Of a stretch of DNA of 30,905 nucleotides, positions 1 through 10,670 are shown piece after piece. Both the position numbers and the translations under genes were made by a program. Numbering within the stretch: position 1 is the stretch's first letter; every line of letters starts with the position of its first letter. The stretch is from positions 730,718-761,622 of the forward strand of contig RHPI01001715.1 of the NCBI GenBank assembly GCA_009103225.1. The letters run 5' to 3'. Below the pieces are notes generated by a model. The model was not told where the DNA came from. It did no database searches and saw only the letters and a list, made by a program, of their open reading frames with translations. This stretch comes from Chlorokybus atmophyticus. Its lineage: Eukaryota > Streptophyta > Chlorokybophyceae > Chlorokybales > Chlorokybaceae.

Positions 1-21
1 CCCCCCCCCCCCCCCCCCCCC
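1..21. repeat. Poly-C run at left edge of first contig piece
   Basis: Twenty-one consecutive C's open the window. Similar C or G runs occur at or near every assembly join here, so this most likely marks a contig end or read artefact and not a biological element. Confidence 0.85.
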
Positions 22-3000
22 TTTAGCTCAGCTTTAACCGAACACTCATGGATAACAATGCGTAACGCCTAAGATTCGACTCGATCCCCCTCGGGCAGGT
101 TCAAGCTGTAACGGAAAGTGGCATTGGCGCGTCGGGTGGCTGTAAGAGGGTACTACGAAAAGGTGCTTAGGTGTAGAGGAAAGCCTACAAGTGTTCCATC
201 GCCTGAATGCTAGCTTGGCCGGAGGTGTGTGTGCTTTGTCTGTATGTCGAGTGCCGCGTTAATTAGAAACAAGGCCTCTATGCTAGTGAGAATGTCGAAC
301 ATCTCCGAATCAGAAACAAGGCTGAACACATTTTGGACGGAAGTCTCCTCTCATGTGTAGCCGGTGAAGCGCAGTGGTATGCGCTGGCGCATCTCTCCTC
401 TTATTGTTTCCAAACCGCCTTGAGCAGTGTGTGAATCTCATGCGAACTCTCATCCAAATCATCGAGGTTGATGCGGATGCATTCCGCAGCTCGTCCGCTT
501 AGGATAACACGTTGGGCGCCGGTATCACACAATACGTGGCGAGGGGAACAACCGATGGTGTGCAAAAGTGACATGGCCCAAAAGGTTGTTAACCATACTA
601 ATGTTTGAGCGAAAGCAGAGCCGGTTCATGGTGTGAGGTGGCCCGCAAAGATTTGATAATGACGGGACAATGACGCCGTGTTTGGATTGTGCTATCGGCC
701 AGTGGTGTAGTAAGTACGTCGAGAGCAGCTCGTAGTACACCTTCTTGCATTGGTGGAGCTGGGTCCTCCATCTTGGCTTCGGATGCATCCTTCGCCGAGG
801 ATGCCTGTGGAAGGGGCCTGCTCTTTTTAGGGAGGTGATTCAACTTGTGGGGAAGGCAGGTCGGCTGGAGGGCCGGGTGGATTAGCCGGTAGAGCAGGTG
901 TTTAAGAACCGCCATCGTAGCTAGGTTGGTAACGAGAGGCTACTAGTAGTACCTTTAATGCTTGATGAAGAGCCTCACCGGTGAGGGCACGCTCCCAATG
1001 CTGATGGCGACGATCCCCGTAAGCTGTCACGGGCACAATGGGGAGGAGAGCCACGTAGGCTGCTATTATGTCCCGCTCCACGTCGCTAAGTGCTCGGTTG
1101 CTTTGTCCCTTTGTCCTCGGGGACTCCCTCTATACCTCGCACACGGCTCTCCATCACTTGCTGAAGGTCACGAGTCTCATGGTCATCTCCATAATGAAAC
1201 TTGCATTATATGCAAAATGCATTTCAGGAATTTGCTTTTGCATATTTTGCAAGGGAAGTCAGGTCGCGACCAAGTTCCCAAGCAAGGAGGCTGCTGTTAT
1301 CTTTGAACCCTTGTAGCGTCTGCTCCCCATGTTCGCGGTCGGTCATCCATGGAGGCTGGACCATCTTGTTGTCGATTATACGAGTAAGCATGAGAGGGAG
1401 CCGAACAAGCAAGAAGTCCTCGAACAAAGTGGCGGCGCTGACAAAGTGATCTTTGTCGAGGGAGTGGACTGAGTGTAACAACCAGCGGACAAGCTCTTGG
1501 TCAGAAATACCGCGGCCCAGCTGCACCAGATCATGCCATGGCCCCTCTTTACTAATATAAGTTGTCCACTGCCAACTTACACGCGTGACGCGTGAGCGAT
1601 CTACGTGGCTGTAGATCATCACGGCCTATTGGCGGATGGTGTGCTGCGTCCATGTACGGTTGCGGATGAGAGTTGCTTGAACAAGCCGTCATGCGAGCCT
1701 AGCGCTGAGCAACATCCCCATTCCCCCCCTCAATGCCGGGTAAGGGCGTGCTGCGCAGCCAGTGGGCGTGTGTGAGCTCAGGGAGCGTGCGCGGTGGAGC
1801 GTCTTGAAGTAAGAGCCTGGTACGTAGTGACCACAGCTTTCTGTTAACCTTCTTTGCTTGTTACAAACGCTACCGCCGGTGAGCAAGTCGGAAGTCATCG
1901 TATGTCGCGGCCTTGCAAGAAACTTCTATGTATGTTGTTGTCTTATTGAAAAGCACCAACAAGCACTGTGTGGAGTCCTCCTCCGAGGCAGTGGCAGGGG
2001 CGAAACCTTCGTGGGGGAGGTAGTCTATGCGGAACTCCCCCTCCCACGCTGCACGGGCAAGATGCAGTGGCATGTAGGCTCCTTGCGGCCGATGCCCTAG
2101 GTAGGGTTGTGGCGGAGAGCGCGAGGTGTCCATTACCTGACTCTGGTGTAGCCACCACTGGCATTCATTAGCGAAGCATTCAGGTGCGTCAGCCTGCAGC
2201 TGGCCTAATCAATGTAGCCTTAAGGCTGCACGTACACGCATGCGCTCGCGCACATAGTGCATGTCCCGTGAATGTTATTGCGTACGCCGTTTAAAGCTGC
2301 GTCAAGTTGAATTGCCGATTATTCATAGAACGCTAACACGGCTTTGGCGGCGTCTGTGGGTGCAAGCTTAAACAATTGCTGGTGCAAGGTGTTGTCTGCG
2401 GGCGCCGGCGTCATGATGAAGTGGTACCGGTGGCGTGAGAGGCAGCCAACTGAGTGAGTGATGGTGGAGTGTACCCTGTACCAGCGTGCGTGGATGTGCG
2501 CGAGATGTTCTCCATCCATTTCGGGTACTGTGAAATCAAACAGTGGTGCGGGGTAGAACTCTTGGCATGTGGTAATCTACCAACTCACGGTTTGCCAACG
2601 CTGGTAGTCAGCGTTTCGCAAGGCAGGAAAGTAAGTCGTTGAGCTCATACCATTGAGTGTGGCGGTGGCGCATGGCTTCAAGCACATCCCTGAGGACCAT
2701 GTCTTCGTATGCCTCCAGGCTACTTAGCCGCGCCAAATGTTGTGGAAACAACTGTATGTTTTCGGACACCAAGTGGACCCGGTGAGAGAGTGATGTGACG
2801 TGCGGTGATGGCAATATTCTAATGCGCACAATCATCATGTGGCAAGTTAGCGTCCAGCGGATAACCGATCGTGGGGTTTGCTGAATAGCCTCAAGTGTCT
2901 ATTGTGCCCAGGTTTTCACAGTGATTGGCGATGGCATATACAAATATGCCCATGTAGCGTCCTACAGGCGACGACGAAGACATCCAAGACACTGTTGGAG

Positions 3001-3528
3001 GAGGGCCTGGTGTGTCGTAGGCGTCCCTCCTGCTACCACGTCGGCTTGCTCCGTGCGTAAGGTCGTTAATTATATGTTGTACCTGTTGACGGAGTCTTAA
3101 AACTGTTGCCGCATGGCAACCTCCTCTGGTGTGGGTGGCAGATGCATAAGGCTGGGCGGTCTCAAGGGGAGAAGGAAGGCATGGTTGCTGCCTCGCTCAG
3201 CAACGAGTTGAGTTAGTGCCGCTTGAGGTTCACCCAAAATCACACCCTATTCACGGGCCTCGCGAGCTGGAGCGTTGACTGCGCGTTGCTGAGCCAGGTT
3301 GAGCACCCAGCAAGAGGTGTCAATGGGTCTTGTCACGCGGTTTAACACATGTGCACCAGTTTGATCGATCCTGCTGCTGATAAGAGCGCACAGGGGTGGC
3401 GAGGAGAAGTGCGTGCCAAGGGTCATTACCGTGATATTAATGCCTCCTTCAGGACTCGGTTATACGTCACATCAATTAACATATATATGTAAGAGAGCCT
3501 AATGGTATGCTTCATATCGATCGTGCTT
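22..3528 (-). mobile_element. Degenerate retroelement gag-protease polyprotein region
   Basis: The minus strand reads as a long protein-like chain broken into about seven frames: roughly 3426-2608, 2607-2205, 2205-1700, 1690-1224, 1115-760, 775-600, then 570-320 and a last stretch down to 30. The best landmark is D-T-G-A at 526-515 inside VLCDTGAQRVILSGRAAE, the active-site pattern of retropepsin-type proteases of LTR retrotransposons. Upstream residues would be gag-like. I did not recognise a zinc knuckle, and no reverse transcriptase lies in this piece because it ends at a poly-C run. No LTRs were identified. Inside the frames about 18 stops are TAG or TAA, mostly where glutamine would fit (for example 3247, 3097, 3070, 2962, 2899, 2577, 2319, 2220, 2205, 1870, 1861, 1699, 1626, 902, 827, 401, 153, 69, low coordinate of each codon). 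I saw no interior TGA, although frames do end at TGA where they switch. It is a decayed element or one from a genome with altered stop codons. Family assignment (Ty3-like) is tentative. Confidence 0.6.
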
Positions 3529-3552
3529 CCCCCCCCCCCCCCCCCCCCCTAN
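3529..3552. repeat. Poly-C run plus single n: contig join
   Basis: Twenty-one C's, then t, a and an n at 3552. This is a scaffolding join, so the retroelement piece to the left may not be truly adjacent to what follows. Confidence 0.85.
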
Positions 3553-4331
3553 CGTGCCCCTCAGATATGCAATTACACATGCGAAATAAAGAATAGACTT
3601 GTGTGCTACATCTTTAAGAAAACAAGATATACCTTAATCACAGATTGCATTTGTTATTCATGACATTGCGTTAAAAGGGGGCATTAGGCTTGGATAATTA
3701 CATTTTGAGTACCTTAACAGAAGTAATATGAGATAAAGAGCTGAATTCGCTCTTCATCTCATATAAATCACGCGTGTTTAATGTATCAAAGTGTTCAAGT
3801 TACAAACTTAACATCTTGATAAAACATCTGTACTCATTCAAACAATCCGTACACCCATACGCTGACACAGTGCACCAATTATTGCACATCCATTGTGCGC
3901 ATTCATAACAATTGCATTCGCATTGACACTCTGATCATTCTCGATAAGCTATACAATGAATAAATGCTGAGCACTGATGTAGTGCAGCATGTGACTTGAA
4001 GCGCATACGGTGCGGTGTGTGTGTGTGCATGAATGTGATCGGCATGCATGCAGCGCACCCAACTTTAGACAAACGTATGCTTATTGCAGTATGCATAGCT
4101 ACTTAGCAACATTGATCGGATTGATTCACTAAAGTTTGATTTGTTAACCCGTGTTGTAGCAATATATGCTTACGTGCGCACTCACCTTCAACCACCTATT
4201 CATGCACGTCCTCACAGATGTGCGGAACAGGCCTACATAAAGTTCAAATCGGTTGCACTCACACTATGACATTCGTTGCAAGTCGGGCAATCTTGAGCCC
4301 AAGGTCATTGATGATTGTATAACTTACCTTA
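3553..4331. other. Short contig piece without recognisable gene
   Basis: About 780 bases bounded by joins on both sides. It is A/T-rich compared with the rest. I see no ORF with protein-like composition, no tRNA-like fold and no clear terminal repeats. A short TG run lies near 4014-4028. Confidence 0.6.
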
Positions 4332-4352
4332 GGGGGGGGGGGGGGGGGGGGN
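4332..4352. repeat. Poly-G run plus single n: contig join
   Basis: Twenty G's followed by one n at 4352. Same artefact class as the other joins, here in the opposite strand sense. Confidence 0.85.
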
Positions 4353-4614
4353 AACAAGTATCACGCCGATGGCGTTGTTGGGTTGACCTAACAGTTTCAT
4401 GTTGCATGTGCATATGGATGTAAGTGCATGCAATGCATGTTTAACTCACACACGCCATCTTGTACGCACTGGTACAAGCGCTCTAAGTGAGTCACATTGA
4501 AGTCAACGGTGGTAGTCCCGACGCAAGCGCACCAAACTCTATGTATACACAAACAATACATGGACTTGTATGAAAACAACTACTAGTCGTACTCTACAAC
4601 AACAAGTCGTCCTG

Positions 4615-7600
4615 TCAAGTGCTGCTCCAAGGCATGGAATAGCAGCCCATGGCTTGTACGGGGAGGCTGCGGGTCCTCGTGACATCCAACTTAGCAGCGT
4701 TCTTATTGACATTGCCGGCGAGGTCCGCCACAGCCCCGGCTTTGACTTCTACAACAACACCTCCATAAAACCCTTCATCAAAGGCAACAACAAGCATACG
4801 CACATTGGGCCCACTGTCAGGAACCAAACTCGGGCCCGATATCAGCCTCCCACCAGGGGATATGGCCACTCCCGCAGCGGTCAGCACGGATATCGCCTCG
4901 GATGAGTGCAGGATGAATGTGATTGCGGAGTTTATCGTTGCGGCGCCGATGCCGGACACGGATATCAGGTCCGTCCCGTACAGATCGACCTGAGGTGGGG
5001 TGACATCGGCGCAGGGCTTCTTCTCCATGCAGGTGAAGCCGAGGGCTGGACACTGGAAGGAGTGTGTACAGCACTGAACAACCTGCAGGGAGAGGCGTAC
5101 GTAAGTGGGCATGCGTGCGTGTGCATGTGTGGGTGCAAGTGTGTGTTGCTGCGCTTGCACATGCACGGCGTGTGCGCATCTGTGTGCTTATGTGTGTGTG
5201 GGAGCGTGTGCATGCGCATGTTTGTGTGTGTGCCCTTGCGCGCGTGCGTGCATGTGAACAGACACCATCACATGGTCATGTGTCAACCAGGTACATATAT
5301 AAAGCTATTCAAGTTGTGAGTTGGTTCATGCCTGTGAGTGTCATGAACTCATGTGTCAACCGATTGCATATATACAGCTGTTCAAGCTATGAGTGGGTTC
5401 ATGCCTGTGAGTGGGCATAGACGGCGTCAACAGATAGAGCCAGGCAGTCCCCGCAGTCGTTATGAAGGGCGTCACAGGCTAGGTTGAACCCAGCGCCTGA
5501 CTCGCAGCTGCCGCTTCCCAACTTCGACTCAAACACTGAGGCCTGTGCAACAACAACAACATGTTGTATCACTTCCCACATACCCACAAACGCTACACGC
5601 TCACTTACCAGTATGCACACGCCGTCGCAGTCGAAGCGGCCGAATACGGACGAGCCAATCACGCAGTCTCCACCTGGCTCAGCGAATGTGATGGTGACCT
5701 TGTTGGACTCGCCGTTGGGGTGTCCGCTCTCGTTGGCGCGGGTGGCGTTCTCCCGCAACGAGATGGTCACCACGCACGGCTGGCAGACGGATATGGAGTA
5801 GGACTGACTGTCCTTGAGGTCCTGGTGGATCTGCATTGCAGGAATTGCAGTCAGTAGACAATGTGTGTGTGTGTGTGTGTGTGTGCGTATGTGCATGTGT
5901 GCACATGCGTGTGTACGCGCCCACACATGTGCATGCGAGTGTGCCCATGTTTGTGGGCAGCATGACTGCAGCGTTGTTGTTTCGCACCTGTATGCAATCC
6001 GGGGAAAAACGGCTGCACTCAGAGATGTCTGATATATCCATGACGGTGCGTGTGGCAGCAGGTTCGAAGCCAGAAGACACGCCTGTAAGAGTTGGGGCCG
6101 AGGCCGATATCGGTGGTGAGGGAAGTGTTACCCAAGCCACCGTGACGGTGCCGTCGGCGAATGCGATAGATGCCTCAAAGGCGTGCATCGCCTTTGTTTC
6201 AATGATGAACCCAACACGTATGTTGGTTTCAGTCTCTCTCACCACCGCCGACGTGGCTATGTGATCGTTGTTGGTAGCCAACACGCTCACGCGCGGGATC
6301 GCAAAGTGGGCTTGAAGTGGTGTTGCTTTGCTCGGTAAAGTGTGAGGCTCGGTGAAGGATACGAACCCGCCCTCGGATACGTATATGGCGTCATAGCTCT
6401 CGCCGAAGAACAACACGCCGTTGGGATGCTTGAGTGGGTACCGGAAGTACCCCGCTGGTCCGAAAGTGAACGTGTGCCCGAACAATGCCCACGACGGGTC
6501 TGAGGGGGAATGTGACCCAATGCATGCTCGATACACGCCTCCCCACGGTGTGTACACAACACTTCTCCCCACAAGTTGAGATAGAGCAGTCGCACCCTCA
6601 TGCATGAAGACCACGTTGCCCGCACGCGTGACGGGGAGGGCGGAGGAGGTGATTGTGAAGGATGATGTGGGGTCTTGAGGTGGAGGAATGTGCTCACGCG
6701 TGTCGAAGCGAAGTTGCATTGTTGTTGTGTCGGATGCGGTTGTGGTAACCGAGCTCAGCTCCGAACCGACGGTTAACTTAGTGTGTACCCGAGAGCCGGC
6801 TAACCGCAAAGTGGCTGACTGGATAGTCGGTTTGCCGTCGCAGTCAGTTGCAGCGTTCTCCTTCACGGTTATCTCCATAGGCTCTCCTGGCACATCCGCA
6901 GTCACGCTAATCGCAAACGCTCTTGGGAAGCTCTGGCAGCTGCCTGTGGGCGCTTCAGCTTGACCAGGGTCAAGTTGGGTAACTGCGGTTAGATCCTTGA
7001 CCCTTCCACCACTAACCGTTATCCCCTCAGGGCCGAAGCCGGTTACTGGCTGCTCAAACTCAACCAGGATGAGGCCGTCCTTGACCACGGTTAGTTTGAC
7101 TGCGGTAGGTTGACTGACAACGAAGGTTGTGTGAGGTGGGTCCTCCTCCATCACGCCCTCGAGGGAGGTCCCCCTCACGCTGAATGTGTACACACCGTTT
7201 GGTAGGGATGTGTACACGCGTGGTGAACGACACGGCCTCCATCCAGGCAACTCTGCAGCCACCACAACGATACACGTCAACACCACATGCACACACACAG
7301 GCCCTGGCAGCCGTACACACATAAAAGCACATGCACTGGCATAGGTATGGACACACATACCGTCACACGCATACAGAAGAGCACACCGCGCAGACACGCA
7401 TGCATGCCTTGTAATCCTCATGCATCACGTACCGTAAGGTGGTTGTGCCGTGGTGATGCTCTCAGCTGGCAGTAGCACATCATCAATAGCCCAAAAACAT
7501 GACACTCCATCTTCACTCTCCTCCTCTTCAACCCATCTGAGTGATGTGGCAGCCGTGCGCGCAGCAACCGGCATCTCCACTCTCACCGCTGATATGCCTG

Positions 7601-10600
7601 ATATCGCCACGCTCGAGTTCCAGAGCGTCTGATACCCTGCCGATATCGCCGTGGCGTACTGAAACAGGACTGGAGGACAAGCCTTCGATATTAACCCGCT
7701 GCCGATATACGTGAAGGACACGGTGCGGAACTGCTGGGTATCTCTTGCTTCTGTTGTTGCGGAGCGTATTTCGCCTGTATCGATATCAGAGTCGAAGCAA
7801 AGGGCTCTAGAAGGGAGGCTTTCTCCTCCGCACTCGTCACTCATGCGCGCACGTGCGGACACATTCGCCCACAACCCTCCGGCGATATCATACCCGGCCT
7901 CAAAATCCGCCACCTTCACAGGTCCAGGCGCAGCAGGTTCCAACCTACACTCCCAGGTGATATCGGCCTCATCTCCAGCGAATCCAAACGCTAAGGTCCT
8001 AGACCCGGACCCTTGCTGTAGGTCCGAACCCGAAGTTAGGACTGTCACTGGGGGGCCATCGATGGTAAAGGACCTGGATGAGGGTACTATCTGGACCCCA
8101 CCTGGCAGTTGGGTCCCTAACCCACCCGCTTCGGGTCGCTTGGCTCGGACCCGCAGCGTGTAGGACCCGTCGGGTAAGGGACCCAATGTGAGGGGAGATG
8201 CGCACTCTCTCCAACCCATTGGCTGAGGACCTGAATAGGGGACAATATAACAAGTCGAGTGTTATGTGGACTTGTGGTTGAGTTGGTGCGTGAAAGTTGC
8301 AACACCCACCTACGAGGGAGCAGAGGAATGAGACTGGTGTTGAGGAGGAGTTGAAAGTTGTTGTTACTGAGCGTGTGCGCACGAGCTTCCGGGGATACGT
8401 TGTGAAGAGGGCCTGGGGCGGGTCCGGCCAGCTGGCGGCTGTGTGTGTCCATGAAAATAGGTTAGTGGCGTGTGGGTGTGTGCTGCAGGCTTGTGAAAAG
8501 CTTATTGCTTGTTCTTGCCTTCTGATATGGGCAGGGGCTCGGGTGCAGCAAAGGAGGCAGCGGCCTGGAGGGCCTTGAAGACGTTGAGCCTGCGTGTACG
8601 TGTGCGTGCATGTGGGTGTGTGCGTGGGTTGGGGGCTCAGGAGACTATTGCGTGTAGTAACTCAACAACAACTGCTGTGTCACACTCACCTGCCGCCGGA
8701 CACGCACAGGTCCTGCAGCTGCGGCAGCCTATCTGCGGTGGCCACCAGCAGCGCTCGTGTCTCAGCTGGCGCCAAACCCGGCTGCACACCCAACATCAAC
8801 GCCGCCGCGCCTACGGTACCGAGGGACCGTCAATCCAAGACATACACACGCACGTTCTGCGATTGACGCATGCAAGTACTCACACGCGCACGCGCGCACA
8901 CTGTAACCAACCAACTTCGGTATTAGCTTCTCACCTGCCACGAACGGCGCCGCAAACGACGTCCCGCTCTGCCTTGCATACTTCCCCTCCTTCCCACACT
9001 TATTCACCACACTCTCCCCACTCCCAAACCCCCCCTCCTTCTCTCCCTTCTCCTCCCTCGAGCACGGCATCGCTCCAATCACCTCCTCCCCCGGCGCGAA
9101 CACCCCCACCGTCTCCCTCCCGGACCCGCTCTGCCAGTAGCGCTGGTCCTGTTTGTCGGACGCCGACACCGCGATGACGTTGGGGTCGGAGAGGGAGAAA
9201 GAAGCGGGGAAGCGGGGGAGAGCGTCGAGGTTGGAGGCGAGGTTGCCGGAGGCGGCAACGACCAACACGCCCTGAGAGGGGAGAGGGTGTGCGTGGGGGC
9301 GCGCGCGCGCGTGTGTGTGTGTGTGTTTGTGTGTGTGCATGTGAGCATGCATGTGCGCACGCCCACGCTCACACACACGCAAAGGTGATCACATTGGGTG
9401 GGTGGATGTGTGCGCACGCGCACATCCACCCACCAGTGGATGTGTCATTGCGCACCTATGTGCACGCATGTTCGCGGATTCCTGTGCAACTATTGCCTCT
9501 GCATTCCGAATATATACTTCCTCCCCCTCCCCTCACCTGCGCATGCGCCTGATCAATGACATCCTGCATCGCCCTGCTCCTCGCGTTCGTGCTCCACGAG
9601 TTGCAGATCACCTTCGCCCCGTTGTCGAGCGCGTACGCGATGGCGCGGACCGCGTCCGACACCGCCCCGCTGCCGCGACTGCCGGACAGGAACTTGAGGG
9701 ACATCAGACGGACGCGCTGAGAGACGCCGGAGAGACCGAGGTGGTTGTTGCCGACTGGGGGGAAGAGAAGGGTGAGGTGTGGTGGGGGTCAACGTGTGTG
9801 TGTGTGAGTGGGTGGGTGTGCGTGCGGAGTTGCATGCCCACTCTCACGTGCACGCGTGCGGCTGCGCATGCACACATGCGCACACTGACGCGTGCGTTTG
9901 TAAGCACATGTGCGGTTGTGAGTGGTCCTCAACGCATCCACACACCTGCTCTCCATATGCATGCATGCACACACGCATGATTGCAGCTAGTCGTGAACAC
10001 TCCCCACGCACGCACACCCACATCGCCACAAGTCCCCCCCCCCCCCCCCNNNNNNNNNNNNNNNNNNNNNNNNNNNNNNNNNNNNNNNNNNNNNNNNNNN
10101 NNNNNNNNNNNNNNNNNNNNNNNNNNNNNNNNNNNNNNNNNNNNNNNNNNNNNNNNNNNNNNNNNNNNNNNNNNNNNNNNNNNNNNNNNNNNNNNNNNNC
10201 CACCTGCTCCGATGACCGACGCCACATGCGTCCCATGATAATACGTATCCATCGCATCCGCTCGATCCCCCGCGAAGTCGTACCCGTGGATGTCGTCGAC
10301 GTAACCGTTGCCGTCGTCGTCGAGGCCGTTACCGGCGATCTCCCCACCGTTCACCCACATGTTCTCCGAAAGGTCCGGGTGGCCGTAGTCGATGCCGGAG
10401 TCGACCACGGCGACGATCACGCTGCCGTCGCCTGGGGAGCGGGGGTATTGTTGCTGTGGGTGTGGGTGTGGGTACTGTCGCTAATGAGGTAACGTGGTGG
10501 TGGTAAACACCAAACTCAACGACAGTGACAACATTGTCGCAACAACAACAACAACAACAACAGCAACAGCAACTTTTGTGTTCCTTCAATGTTGTTGTTG

Positions 10601-10639
10601 CCTATGTTGTATTCCTTCATTGCTGTTGCTACCGAAACA

Positions 10640-10670
<31 letters not shown>

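Noticed and set aside
1967-2171. Plus-strand frames over the left contig piece as genes
   Set aside because: They are shorter and less protein-like than the minus-strand chain that carries the retropepsin motif.
4906-5420. Cys/Val-rich plus-strand frames that look like small secreted proteins
   Set aside because: They lie over minus-strand protease exons 12-13 and the TG-rich intron between them, and the composition is that of TG repeats.
8509-9177. 222-residue Ser/Pro-rich plus-strand frame
   Set aside because: It is the antisense shadow of protease exons 6-8, which carry GTSFAAPFVAG.
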